64,000 nucleotides of DNA, taken from assembly GCA_963746265.1 (NCBI GenBank), contig CAVVAM010000002.1:1-64000 (forward strand), read 5' to 3'. The position numbers and the translations under genes were made by a program. Positions 8,323 through 15,812 of this stretch are shown here, piece by piece. The notes under the pieces were generated by a model. It saw only the letters and a list, made by a program, of their open reading frames with translations. It was not told where the DNA came from and made no database searches. The first letter of the stretch is position 1. Every line of letters begins with the position of its first letter. The stretch comes from Ilumatobacter sp963746265 (GTDB lineage Bacteria > Actinomycetota > Acidimicrobiia > Acidimicrobiales > Ilumatobacteraceae).

Positions 8323-8403
8323 GCCCGCGCCCCCTTCACGCTCGTCTGTCGCGAAACGTAGTCCAGCCGTCGCCCGTCCATCCCCACAGTCAGCCACAGG
8401 GCA

Positions 8404-8421
8404 CTTGTAGCCCACTTGCAA
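8404..8421 (-). promoter_or_regulatory. Paired SARP-like heptads ahead of the SARP/kinase gene
   Basis: On the minus strand TTGCAAG (8421-8415) and CTACAAG (8410-8404) are direct heptads 11 bp apart with a 4-bp spacer, ending about 80 bp before GTG 8322. They resemble the triple heptads at 3224-3251 in sequence, spacing and distance to the start codon, which suggests that the SARP protein controls its own gene. Confidence 0.45.
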
Positions 8422-8423
8422 CA

Positions 8424-8753
8424 ACGGTTTGCCTCGAGCCGGGGAAGAACCTGTTGGAGCCGGCTGGCTCTGCGGCGCTGGGTACCGGCGGCGTCGACAG
8501 ACCTCGTCGACCCCACAAACCGGCCAGACCCGAGCACCGGCCAGTCAGGGGATAGTCGCACAGAAACATGCGCTCTGTAATCCGGTCGAGCGTTACGTGC
8601 CAGCGCCACAGTGCGGCCCAAGCCGCACACCGCATAATCCCTGTGAGTATCAGCGGGCCGGTCGAGTGAGGTCGGCCAGTGTTGGTGTCGGTGACTCGGC
8701 GTGACCCACATAATCCCTTGCCCGACTCCGGTCGGTGCGTTCTAAACGGGCCC
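8424..8753. other. Non-coding stretch between SARP/kinase gene and IS3 element
   Basis: I see no convincing gene here. The only structure noticed is CATAATCCCT at 8633-8642 and again at 8709-8718 (76 bp apart, same strand). On the other strand these read AGGGATTATG followed by CGG or TGG. They may be remnants of an attachment or transposon end; function unknown. Confidence 0.4.
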
Positions 8754-8773
8754 TGTCAACCTCGGTGAGACAG
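8754..8773 (+). repeat. Left terminal inverted repeat of the IS3 element
   Basis: A 20-base end that matches the complement of 10285-10305 throughout except for one extra G in the right copy. It lies 14 bases beyond the orfB stop. Confidence 0.8.
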
Positions 8774-8786
8774 TTGGGTTCGGGAA

Positions 8787-9800
8787 TTAGTGGGTGCCGA
8801 TGGCCTCCTGGGGTGGGTTGATGTAGACGATCTCGGGCAGCGCGGGTGGTCGTGGTGGACCGGCGACGAAGCGTTCGGGGTGCCTCGCGAATGCAGTGTC
8901 GAGGGTGAGGCTGCGTTGTTGGCGGACCTCGTCGGCGGTGCCGAAGTAGACCGACGCCGGGGTGTGGAACCCAATGCCGGAGTGACGGTGTTCGCCGTTG
9001 TGCCAGGCGAAGAACTCGACGCAGAACGCGCGGGCGTCGTCGATCCCTGCGAAGCACGTCGGGAACTGCGGCCGATACTTCATCGTGCGGAACTGGGCCT
9101 CGGAGAACGCGTTGTCGTTCGGCGTTCTCGGCCTCGTCACCGACCTGGTGATCTCGAGCGTGGCGAGCAGCTGCGCGACGGGCTTGGCGGCGGGGACACC
9201 ACGGTCGGAGTGGATCGTCAACGCCTTCGGATCGAGGTCATGGCGGTGCACGGTTTCGTCGATCAGGCGTCGGGCGAGCTGGGCGTTCTCGACACTGGCG
9301 AGCATCCAGCCGGGCACGTAACGCGAGAACAGGTCCAACAACACGTAGAGGTAGAAGAAGTTCCGTTTGCCCGGTCCGCGCAGGCGGGTGATGTCCCACG
9401 TCCAGATGTCGTTCGGCGCGGCTGCCTCCAGCTCGGGTCGACTCCTCGGCGGGTGGGTCGCTTGGCGGCGTCGTTCCACGACCCCGTCGTGCTCAGCGCG
9501 CAGGAGTCGATACATCGTCGACGGCGACGCCAGATACATGCCTTCGTCGAGCAGCGTCGCCCACACCGTCGCCGGCGACTCGTCGACGAACCGCTGCGAG
9601 TGCAACACATCGAGCACCTCGCTGCGTTCACCGTCGCTGAGCGCTCGAGGCTGAGCTGCTCGACGACGCTCGGTCACCACAGACGACTCCGGTGGTGGTT
9701 GTCGCCGCCGATAGTGCGTGGCCCTGGACCGACCGAGCAGTTCGCACGCCCTGGTCGTGGGCACGTGCTGCTCGAGTTCGATCGCAGCGGCGCCGATCAC
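8787..9800 (-). CDS. IS3-family transposase OrfB (DDE integrase domain)
   Basis: The 337-residue product has an N-terminal HTH_21 region (TTRACELLGRSRATHYRRR) and an rve integrase core. The DDE triad can be seen: D in WTWDITRL, D in IHSDRG, and E in NDNAFSEAQF. The C-terminal FAWHNGEHRHSGIGFHTP is the usual integrase ending. The GTG at 9800 overlaps the orfA stop (GTGA), so it is made either by coupling or, as in many IS3 elements, as an OrfAB fusion by -1 frameshifting. Intact and likely functional. Confidence 0.9.
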   Translation of the reverse strand: MIGAAAIELEQHVPTTRACELLGRSRATHYRRRQPPPESSVVTERRRAAQPRALSDGERSEVLDVLHSQRFVDESPATVWATLLDEGMYLASPSTMYRLLRAEHDGVVERRRQATHPPRSRPELEAAAPNDIWTWDITRLRGPGKRNFFYLYVLLDLFSRYVPGWMLASVENAQLARRLIDETVHRHDLDPKALTIHSDRGVPAAKPVAQLLATLEITRSVTRPRTPNDNAFSEAQFRTMKYRPQFPTCFAGIDDARAFCVEFFAWHNGEHRHSGIGFHTPASVYFGTADEVRQQRSLTLDTAFARHPERFVAGPPRPPALPEIVYINPPQEAIGTH

Positions 9801-10231
9801 GGCTTCGACCTCGACGTGATGTCCGCGCTCTCGGAGAGATGTTCCAAGAGCGCCGAGACTTTTCCCTGCACCTCAATCACCTTCTCCGAGGTCTCCAACT
9901 GTCGACGCAGCCGCTCGTTCTCCGCTTCCAACGCCGCGATCTTGCGATCTCTCGCGTCCGGGCCCGGACGGCCACGCTTCTTCGCCAAACCGTCCGCTGC
10001 ACCAGCAGCGGCCTGCTTGCGCCACTCCGAGATCAGCGACGAATACAAGCCCTCGCGCCGCAACAGAGCACCCTTGTCGCCGTCGGACAGCCGTTCGTAC
10101 TCGGCGAGGATCCGGGCCTTGTACTCGGCCGGGAACTGGCGCCGCGTCGCCTTCGGCGGCACCTCGATCCCAGGCGCCTCGTCATCGGTCATCGCACCAG
10201 CGGACCCGATCGAGCCATTCAATGCAACCAT
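9797..10231 (-). CDS. IS3-family transposase OrfA (HTH_Tnp_1)
   Basis: The 144-residue product has the transposase helix-turn-helix (RRQFPAEYKARILAEYERL...LLRREGLYSSLISEWRKQ) and then a leucine-zipper region (RKIAALEAENERLRRQLETSEKVIEVQ) for oligomerisation. It recognises the terminal repeats. ATG 10231 was preferred because GGGGAGGAG lies upstream in the transcript; an in-frame GTG at 10258 would overlap that ribosome site. The 3' end overlaps orfB. Confidence 0.88.
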   Translation of the reverse strand: MVALNGSIGSAGAMTDDEAPGIEVPPKATRRQFPAEYKARILAEYERLSDGDKGALLRREGLYSSLISEWRKQAAAGAADGLAKKRGRPGPDARDRKIAALEAENERLRRQLETSEKVIEVQGKVSALLEHLSESADITSRSKP

Positions 10232-10284
10232 CGTCTTCAACTCTCCTCCCCGCCCCACGGGGTTCAGTGATTCTCAGCAGTCAG

Positions 10285-10305
10285 CTGTCTCACCCGAGGT
10301 TGACA
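10285..10305 (-). repeat. Right terminal inverted repeat of the IS3 element
   Basis: Complementary to the left end at 8754-8773 apart from one inserted G. It lies 53 bases upstream of the orfA start and probably overlaps its promoter region. Confidence 0.8.
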
Positions 10306-10338
10306 GAGGGGGAAACGATCTGTCCGCCGTGGTTGCCG

Positions 10339-10441
10339 GTGCCGGCCTGGCCCGCTGTTGCTGTCCTGATCAGAAGCCTGTCCACCTGTGTGGTGTGACT
10401 CATCACAGTCCTGTCGTAGCAGTTCTCTCCCAGGCCGGCAC
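10339..10441 (+). ncRNA. Candidate bridge (seek) RNA of the IS110 element
   Basis: IS110-group elements are known to encode a bridge RNA in the non-coding left end upstream of the transposase. Here GTGCCGGCCTGG (10339-10350) and CCAGGCCGGCAC (10430-10441) form a perfect 12-bp closing stem around 79 bases. That interval contains two GTCCTG stretches (in CTGTCCTGATCAG and ACAGTCCTGTCG), which could lie in the target- and donor-binding loops, and a CTGTG...CACAG hairpin. Position, size and fold fit; the guide assignments are inference. Confidence 0.5.
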
Positions 10442-10476
10442 TGACCTTTCAGTACCTACGAGGAGGCACATCGAAC

Positions 10477-11538
10477 ATGCTTGCAGAACTTGTCGATCAC
10501 GTCATCGGCATCGACCCCGACAGAGATTGGATCACCGCCGCGGTCGTGCACGCCAAGACGACCGGCGTCGTTGCGACCGCGAAGTTCGCGGCGAACAGCG
10601 ACGGCTACGACGAAGCCATCGAGTGGGCCGACACCCACACGACCGCTGGCGATCGCAGCTGGGCTGTGGAGGGATCCGGCAGCTACGGACGCGGCCTGAG
10701 CGCTGCGCTGTCGCGTGTCGGTGAGTGGGTGATCGAGTTCGATCGTCCACATCAGCGGCCAACCAAGGACGGCGCCAAGACCGACGAGCTCGACGCGGTC
10801 CGAGCAGCACGCGAGGTCCTCGGTAGGCACAAGCTGCACGCACCCCGTTCCCATGACGGTCACCGAGAAGCCCTGCGTGTGCACACCGTGACCCGCGAAG
10901 GAGTCGTTCGGGCGCGCACGGCTGCGATCAACGAACTCAAGGCCCTGGTGCTCACATCGCCCGACGAACTCCGCAGCGAGTTGCGCGGCCTCACCACGAC
11001 CGCGTTGATCAAACGATGCGCCGCCTTCAGGACCGTAACGAAGCGGCCGGTCGCTGAACAGTGCGTCCGCAACACGATGCGCGTCGTTGCTCGCCGCATC
11101 CAGAACTTCAATGACGAGATCGAGGTGCACGACGTCGCGATGAAACAACTGGTCGACGAAGCAGCGCCACAGCTCGTTGCCCAGCCCGGTGTCGGCTACG
11201 TCACCGCGGCGATGTTCATCATCGCGTGGTCGCACCCAGGTCGATGCCGATCCGAAGCTGCCTACGCTCGCCTCGCCGGAGTCGCTCCGGTGCCCGCGAA
11301 CTCGGGACAGAGCCAGGACCGTCACCGCCTCAACAGATACGGCGACCGCAAACTCAACCGGGCCTGCCACATGGTGGCGCTCGCCCGCTGGCAGTATCAC
11401 GAGCCCACCAAGGCCTACATCGCAAGACGCCGAGCCGAGGGCAGAACAGACCGCGAGATCCGACGCTGCCTCAAGCGCTACATCGCCCGACAAGTCTGGC
11501 GACAGCTCGAGCACCAGAGCCCAAGAATGGCGACTTGA
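10477..11538 (+). CDS. IS110-family transposase (DEDD recombinase, RNA-guided)
   Basis: The 353-residue product starts with a RuvC-like DEDD_Tnp_IS110 domain: D13 (GIDPD), E65 (WAVEGSGSYG), D103 and D106 (KTDELDA). It ends with a Transposase_20 domain: helix-hairpin-helix AQPGVGYVTAAM, catalytic-serine region PVPANSGQ (S276), then RHRLNRYGDRKLNRA and a long C-terminal helix (RRCLKRYIARQVWR). It should catalyse cut-and-paste or circle-mediated recombination using the bridge RNA. ATG 10477 follows a strong GAGGAGG. No disruption is visible. Confidence 0.93.
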   Translation: MLAELVDHVIGIDPDRDWITAAVVHAKTTGVVATAKFAANSDGYDEAIEWADTHTTAGDRSWAVEGSGSYGRGLSAALSRVGEWVIEFDRPHQRPTKDGAKTDELDAVRAAREVLGRHKLHAPRSHDGHREALRVHTVTREGVVRARTAAINELKALVLTSPDELRSELRGLTTTALIKRCAAFRTVTKRPVAEQCVRNTMRVVARRIQNFNDEIEVHDVAMKQLVDEAAPQLVAQPGVGYVTAAMFIIAWSHPGRCRSEAAYARLAGVAPVPANSGQSQDRHRLNRYGDRKLNRACHMVALARWQYHEPTKAYIARRRAEGRTDREIRRCLKRYIARQVWRQLEHQSPRMAT

Positions 11539-11753
11539 CACCCATAGAAGGATCGCCCAATCGTCCCGGCCGGACCGTCCCCACACGCCGGATTGGCGCG
11601 CGGCTGGTTGTGTCAGTCCAGCAGGCGGTATGGGACGTCCACATGTTCCGCTGCGCTACGAAACCGCCAACCGCGGGAGCGGCTGTAGAAATTCTGCTGA
11701 CAAATCGCGGACAAATGGGTCTTCGGCGGACTTCGTGCGCTCGTGAAATTGCC
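11539..11753. other. Non-coding spacer between IS110 transposase and tRNA-Leu
   Basis: No gene seen. GACAAAT is repeated at 11699-11705 and 11710-11716 (11 bp apart), near the 3' side of the tRNA gene. Phased repeats of this sort resemble integrase arm sites, and the location next to a tRNA makes a former attachment region possible. The right end of the IS110 element should also lie here. Confidence 0.35.
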
Positions 11754-11781
11754 AATGACCAGGGCTTTTGCCCTGGTCATT
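11754..11781 (-). terminator. Strong hairpin immediately after tRNA-Leu
   Basis: AATGACCAGGGC (11754-11765) and GCCCTGGTCATT (11770-11781) pair perfectly over 12 bp around TTTT, starting right after the encoded CCA end of the tRNA. It probably stops tRNA transcription and sets the 3' processing boundary. No U-run follows. Confidence 0.6.
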
Positions 11782-11870
11782 TGGTGTCGGAGGGGGGACT
11801 TGAACCCCCACGCCCATAAGTAGGGCACTAGCACCTCAAGCTAGCGCGTCTGCCATTCCGCCACTCCGAC
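11782..11870 (-). tRNA. tRNA-Leu (anticodon GAG), CCA encoded
   Basis: The complement begins GTCGGAG (acceptor), has D-arm GGCGGAATGGCAGACGC, anticodon stem CTAGC/GCTAG with loop TTGAGGT (anticodon GAG, reading CUC/CUU), a long class II variable arm (TGCCCTACTTATGGGCG) and T-arm GGGGGTTCAAGTCCCCC. It closes CTCCGAC plus discriminator A and CCA. All stems pair. It is the boundary between the mobile-element zone to the left and the secG/transporter region to the right. Confidence 0.95.
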
Positions 11871-11907
11871 GTGACTGTGTTGCGTGATCCGTCAGACTAC
11901 CGCCTGA

Positions 11908-12138
11908 TCAGACCCGCACGAACAGGAAACTCAGCGCGACCACCGTGAGGATCCAGACGAGCGAGAACACGAACGTGATTCGGTTCAGGTTGCGCTCCGC
12001 AGCCGTCGACCCGAGCGCCGCACCGCTGCCGCCACCGAACATGTCGGACAAGCCGCCACCACGCCCGCTGTGCAGCAGGATGCCGGCGATCAGGGCGAAC
12101 ATGGAGACCACATTGATCACCAGCACGATGTAGAGCAT
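11908..12138 (-). CDS. secG: Preprotein translocase subunit SecG
   Basis: The 76-residue product has two transmembrane helices (LYIVLVINVVSMFALIAGILL and ITFVFSLVWILTVVALSFLFV). They are joined by a glycine-rich loop with the family signature HSGRGGGLSDMFGGG. It is the accessory subunit of SecYEG that aids SecA-driven export across the cytoplasmic membrane; size and layout are standard. ATG 12138 is preferred although an in-frame GTG four codons earlier (12150) is possible; neither has a clear ribosome site. In actinobacteria secG normally follows tpiA; here a peptide transporter operon separates them by over 7 kb. Confidence 0.9.
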   Translation of the reverse strand: MLYIVLVINVVSMFALIAGILLHSGRGGGLSDMFGGGSGAALGSTAAERNLNRITFVFSLVWILTVVALSFLFVRV

Positions 12139-12161
12139 GATTTCACGCACGGGACACGATG

Positions 12162-12716
12162 CTATCTGGTCCTTGCCGACTCCGGCTTCCAGCGGTCCTT
12201 GCGATACAGCCACGTCGGGCTGCGCCCATCGGGCGGGCGCATCTGACCGTTGAGACCCAGCGCGTCGGCCCACTCGACGAGCACTCGCCGCAGCTCGTCG
12301 AACTCGATCGCGCTCTCCATCGTGTCGACGAGCACATACTTGCGACCGTTGATGGCAGCAACCAGGCCACCGCCACGACCGTCACGTCTCGTGCGCAGCA
12401 AGCCCACCCGGAGACGGCGCAGACGGGTCACCCGATCCCAGTCGATGAACTGGTGACGCAGCGCCGTCCGCCGCACCACCCCGTCACGACGGAACTCGGC
12501 CGCCAAGGGCAGATCGAACAACGCGACCGCTGCGAAGGCCACCGAGGTGACCAGGAGTCCGACCGTCACGACATTGACCTCGCTCACCGCGAGCAGGCCG
12601 ACAGCGAAGGCCACGAACAAGGCAGCGCCGACGTACGACATCACGATGCCCGTCCACGTGGAATGGAGGGTGACCGACGGTCCGTCGTACTCGGGGACCT
12701 TCGCCACGATCGGCAC
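12162..12716 (-). CDS. Hypothetical membrane protein, two N-terminal spans and a PH-like tail
   Basis: The function of this 184-residue protein is not recognised. Two adjacent transmembrane helices occupy about residues 24-66 (GIVMSYVGAALFVAFAVGLLAV and VVTVGLLVTSVAFAAVALF). A basic cytoplasmic domain follows, with beta-strand-like segments (GVVRRTALRHQFIDWDRVTRLRRL, RKYVLVDTMESA) that resemble bacterial PH-like membrane proteins; this is a shape similarity only. It starts (GTG) five bases after the stop of the ABC ATPase gene, so it is probably the last gene of the transporter transcript and lies between it and secG. Confidence 0.6.
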   Translation of the reverse strand: MPIVAKVPEYDGPSVTLHSTWTGIVMSYVGAALFVAFAVGLLAVSEVNVVTVGLLVTSVAFAAVALFDLPLAAEFRRDGVVRRTALRHQFIDWDRVTRLRRLRVGLLRTRRDGRGGGLVAAINGRKYVLVDTMESAIEFDELRRVLVEWADALGLNGQMRPPDGRSPTWLYRKDRWKPESARTR

Positions 12717-12721
12717 GCCGC

Positions 12722-13738
12722 TCAGGCGGACGCTCGTGCGGCCGTCACTTCGACCGGTTCACCGGGATCCAGCGGGTGGTGGCACGCCGAGGACGACCCC
12801 TCGAACCGTTCGACCAGCAGCGGCTCCTGTTCCGCACACAGATCGGTCGCCCGCCAGCAGCGGGTGCGAAATCGGCAGCCACTCGGCGGATCGACCGGCG
12901 ACGGCACGTCGCCCTCGAGCACGATACGGTTGCGCTCACGCTCACGACTCGGCGACGGCACCGGCACGGCCGACAGCAGTGCAGCCGTGTACGGGTGGGT
13001 CGGCGACCGGTAGAGGTCCTGGCGCTTGGCCACCTCCACGATCTTGCCGAGGTACATCACCGCCACCCGGTCGGACACGTGCCGCACCACGGACAGGTCG
13101 TGGGCGATGAACAGATAGGCGATGTTGCGCTCGTCCTGGATCCGGCGCAGCAGGTTGATCACGCCGGCCTGCACGCTCACGTCGAGCGCCGATACCGGCT
13201 CGTCGAGCACGATGAAGCCGGGATCGAGCGCGAGCGACCGGGCAATGCCGATGCGCTGACGCTGACCGCCCGAGAACTCGTGGGGATAGCGGTTGCCGTG
13301 CTCGGGACGCAGCCCGACGTCCTTCAGCAGACCGGCGACCTTCTCGAGCCGCTCGGCGCCACTGAGGTTCTCGTGGATCACGAACGGCTCGGCCACGATG
13401 TCGTTCACGGGCATCTTGGGATTCAGCGATGCGTACGGATCCTGGAAGACCATCTGGATCTGCCGGCGGAGATCGCGCAGGTGTCGGCGATCGAGCCCGA
13501 TCAGCTCACGCCCGTCGTACTTCACCGAACCCGACGTGGGCTCGTGCAACTGCAGGACCGCCCGCCCGGTCGTGCTCTTACCGGAGCCCGACTCGCCCAC
13601 GAGACCGAGTGTCTCGCCCGCCTCGAGCTCGAACGAGACCCCTGACACCGCATGAACCTTGCCGACCTGGCGCCGGATCAGCCCGCCGCTCATGACCGGG
13701 AACTCCTTGACGAGATCGGTCACCTCCAGCAGTGACAT
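12722..13738 (-). CDS. dppF: Oligopeptide/dipeptide ABC transporter ATP-binding protein (DppF/OppF type)
   Basis: This is the second of the two ATPases that power peptide import. The 338-residue product has Walker A GESGSGKST (about 47-55), Q-loop MVFQDPYASLNP, signature SGGQRQR, Walker B FIVLDEP and switch H in FIAHDLSVV. It ends with the oligo_HPY extension (SPTHPYTAALL...CRFRTRCWRATDLC) whose cysteines are typical of Opp/Dpp ATPases and may bind an Fe-S cluster. ATG 13738 overlaps the stop of dppD (ATGA). An upstream in-frame extension to 13918 lies wholly inside dppD and was dismissed. Substrate (di- or oligopeptide, nickel, other) cannot be read from the ATPase. Confidence 0.9.
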   Translation of the reverse strand: MSLLEVTDLVKEFPVMSGGLIRRQVGKVHAVSGVSFELEAGETLGLVGESGSGKSTTGRAVLQLHEPTSGSVKYDGRELIGLDRRHLRDLRRQIQMVFQDPYASLNPKMPVNDIVAEPFVIHENLSGAERLEKVAGLLKDVGLRPEHGNRYPHEFSGGQRQRIGIARSLALDPGFIVLDEPVSALDVSVQAGVINLLRRIQDERNIAYLFIAHDLSVVRHVSDRVAVMYLGKIVEVAKRQDLYRSPTHPYTAALLSAVPVPSPSRERERNRIVLEGDVPSPVDPPSGCRFRTRCWRATDLCAEQEPLLVERFEGSSSACHHPLDPGEPVEVTAARASA

Positions 13739-14793
13739 CAGTTCGCCCCCTGACTCTCGACGGGCCGTTTGAACGCCTTCAACTCGTCGGTCAGCCCGAC
13801 GAGCTCCTCCCACCGGTGACACGCCGCCAAATGGGTGGGCCGTTCGGTGACGGTCAGCTCGGGTTCGGTCACCCGACACAGTGCGACCGCCATCGAGCAG
13901 CGCGGCTCGAACGGGCACCCAGCGGGCGGGTTCACGAGACTCGGCGGCGTTCCCGGGATCGGCGTCAACTCGTCATCGTCCTGGTCGAGCGAGGGGATCG
14001 ACGCCAGCAGGCCGAGCGTGTAGGGCATGCGCGGAATCTCGAAGATCTCGTCGACGGTGCCCTGCTCGACGAACCGGCCGCCGTACATGACAGCGACCCG
14101 GTCGGCGACCCCGGCGATCACACCCAGGTCGTGCGTGATCAGGATGATCGCGGCACCGAGCTCGTCCTTGACCGACATGAGCGTCTCGAGGATCTGCGCC
14201 TGCACCGTCACGTCGAGCGCCGTCGTCGGCTCGTCGGCGATGATGATGTCCGGATCGTTCATCATGGCCATCGCGATCATCACGCGCTGGCGCATACCAC
14301 CCGAGAACTCGTGCGGATACGAATCGGCACGCTGCTTCGGCTGCGGGATGCCCACCAGCTGGAGTGCATCGATCGCCCGCATCTTCGCTTCCTTCGGGCT
14401 CACCCGATGATGGGCGCGCACGACCTCGCCGAGCTGATAGCCGATCGTGTACACCGGGTTCAGCGACGTCATCGGATCCTGGAAGATCATCGAGATGTCG
14501 TTGCCGCGGTGGTGACGAACCTCGCGATCGGGCACACCGAGCAGATCGTGGCCGAGGTACCGGGCCCGACCTTCGATCTGTGCCGTCTTCGGCAACAGGC
14601 CCATCAGCGCCATCTGCGATACCGACTTGCCCGAACCCGACTCGCCGACGATGCCGAACACCTCGTTGCGGCGAACCTGATAATTCACCCCACGAACCGC
14701 CATCACCTTGCCGTCCTCCGACGGGAATGTGACGTTCAGGTTCTCGACGTCGAGCAGCAGTTCGTCACTCGGCCGGCCCGCCACCTCGCTCAC
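13738..14793 (-). CDS. dppD: Oligopeptide/dipeptide ABC transporter ATP-binding protein (DppD/OppD type)
   Basis: This is the first ATPase of the transporter, 351 residues. It has Walker A GESGSGKSV, Q-loop MIFQDPMTSLNPVY, signature SGGMRQR, Walker B IIIADEP and H-switch LITHDLG. The C-terminal oligo_HPY region reads RMPYTLGLLASIP...CPFEPRCSMAVALC. It pairs with DppF below the two permeases on the cytoplasmic side. The GTG at 14793 overlaps the stop of dppC (GTGA), and its own stop overlaps dppF, so the two ATPases are made in equal amounts by coupling. Confidence 0.92.
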   Translation of the reverse strand: MSEVAGRPSDELLLDVENLNVTFPSEDGKVMAVRGVNYQVRRNEVFGIVGESGSGKSVSQMALMGLLPKTAQIEGRARYLGHDLLGVPDREVRHHRGNDISMIFQDPMTSLNPVYTIGYQLGEVVRAHHRVSPKEAKMRAIDALQLVGIPQPKQRADSYPHEFSGGMRQRVMIAMAMMNDPDIIIADEPTTALDVTVQAQILETLMSVKDELGAAIILITHDLGVIAGVADRVAVMYGGRFVEQGTVDEIFEIPRMPYTLGLLASIPSLDQDDDELTPIPGTPPSLVNPPAGCPFEPRCSMAVALCRVTEPELTVTERPTHLAACHRWEELVGLTDELKAFKRPVESQGAN

Positions 14794-15812
14794 TGTCGTA
14801 CCCGCGTCTGGCGCGGATCGAAGGCATCGCGCAGGCCGTCACCGATGAAGTTGATGCACAGCGCGATCGTCACGATGAACAGACCCGGCCACCAGAACAG
14901 CCAGGGTCGGGTGTTGAACGCCGTCTGGTAGTTCGACACCTGACGACCGAGCGAGATGTCCCCACCACCGATGCCGAGGAACGACAGGGCCGTCTCGACG
15001 AGGATCGCAGCAGAGATGAGCAACGTCCCGAGCACGATCACCGACCCGATCACGTTCGGCAGGATGTGCTTCCACATGATGCGACTGTTGCTGGCGCCCA
15101 TCGCCCTCGCCGCTTCGACGAACTCCTTCTCGCGCAGCGACAGGAATTCGGCGCGGATCACGCGGGAGGTCGTCAACCACGAAGCGAGCGCGATGATCAG
15201 GGCGACCACCAAGAAGCTGTTCGATTCGATCCGGCGACCCAGCACGGCCGCCACGACGAGCAGCGGGATCGTGAACATCACGTCGACGAAGCGCATCAGC
15301 ACGTTGTCGATCCAGCCGCGGTAGTAGCCGGCGAGACCACCGATCACCGTGCCGATGAACGTGGCGAGCAGCCCGGCCACCGCGGCGATCAACAGGCTCT
15401 GCTGGGCGCCCTTCAACGTCACGGCGAAGTAGTCACGGCCGATGTTGTCCTGCCCGAACGGGTGCTCACCGAGGGCCACACCGTCACCGTCCAACCACGG
15501 CACGACGTCGAGCGTCGGCCGCCCACCGTCTTCGAGGATGCCACTCTGATCGGGTGGGTACTTCCACAACGGCAGTCCGACGTACGCGAGGAGCACCATG
15601 AGCACGAGCACGGTCAGGCTGATCATCGCCAGGCGGTGCCGGAAGAACCGCGAGACCACCAGCTGACGCTGCGTTTTCGACTCGACCGTGAACTCGCGGT
15701 CGATCTCGACGATCGGTTCCTCGTCGGACGCTCCTTCGATGACCCTGCCGGCGTCAACCGCCAGATTCGGCATGCTCGTCATCGGAGGTGACGGCTCTTC
15801 TTCGATCCTCAT
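14790..15812 (-). CDS. dppC: Peptide ABC transporter permease (DppC/OppC type)
   Basis: The 340-residue product has a long acidic cytoplasmic N-tail (MRIEEEPSPP...), an OppC_N segment and transmembrane helix (about 66-87), a periplasmic loop and a BPD_transp_1 domain with five more spans. The ATPase-contact EAA loop is EFVEAARAMGASNSRIMWKHILPN. An HPFGQDNIGRD motif after the first span is characteristic of OppC/DppC. ATG 15812 overlaps the stop of dppB (ATGA). A larger open frame reaching 16625 overlaps dppB completely and was rejected. Confidence 0.92.
   Translation of the reverse strand: MRIEEEPSPPMTSMPNLAVDAGRVIEGASDEEPIVEIDREFTVESKTQRQLVVSRFFRHRLAMISLTVLVLMVLLAYVGLPLWKYPPDQSGILEDGGRPTLDVVPWLDGDGVALGEHPFGQDNIGRDYFAVTLKGAQQSLLIAAVAGLLATFIGTVIGGLAGYYRGWIDNVLMRFVDVMFTIPLLVVAAVLGRRIESNSFLVVALIIALASWLTTSRVIRAEFLSLREKEFVEAARAMGASNSRIMWKHILPNVIGSVIVLGTLLISAAILVETALSFLGIGGGDISLGRQVSNYQTAFNTRPWLFWWPGLFIVTIALCINFIGDGLRDAFDPRQTRVRQ

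Larger units (their letters stand above)
8754..10305 (-). mobile_element. Complete IS3-family insertion sequence, about 1.55 kb
   Basis: The element is bounded by inverted repeats starting TGTCAACCTCGG at the left end (8754) and ending CCGAGGTTGACA at the right end (10305), with the 5'-TG...CA-3' termini typical of the family. It contains overlapping orfA and orfB on the minus strand. The bases just outside (CCC left, GAG right) do not form a target duplication, so the flanks may have rearranged, perhaps when the adjacent IS110 element arrived. Confidence 0.85.
10306..11538 (+). mobile_element. IS110-family element (ends not resolved)
   Basis: The segment directly abuts the IS3 right end and consists of about 170 bases of structured non-coding leader plus an intact IS110 transposase. 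IS110 elements have no conspicuous inverted repeats, so the exact ends cannot be read here; the right end probably lies somewhere in 11539-11700. Joining to the IS3 element suggests nested or adjacent insertion. Confidence 0.6.

Noticed and set aside
4810..8361. A 1183-codon plus-strand open frame opposite the SARP/kinase gene
   Set aside because: It is a GC-driven antisense shadow; the minus strand encodes clear domains with intact motifs and the plus reading has no recognisable domain.
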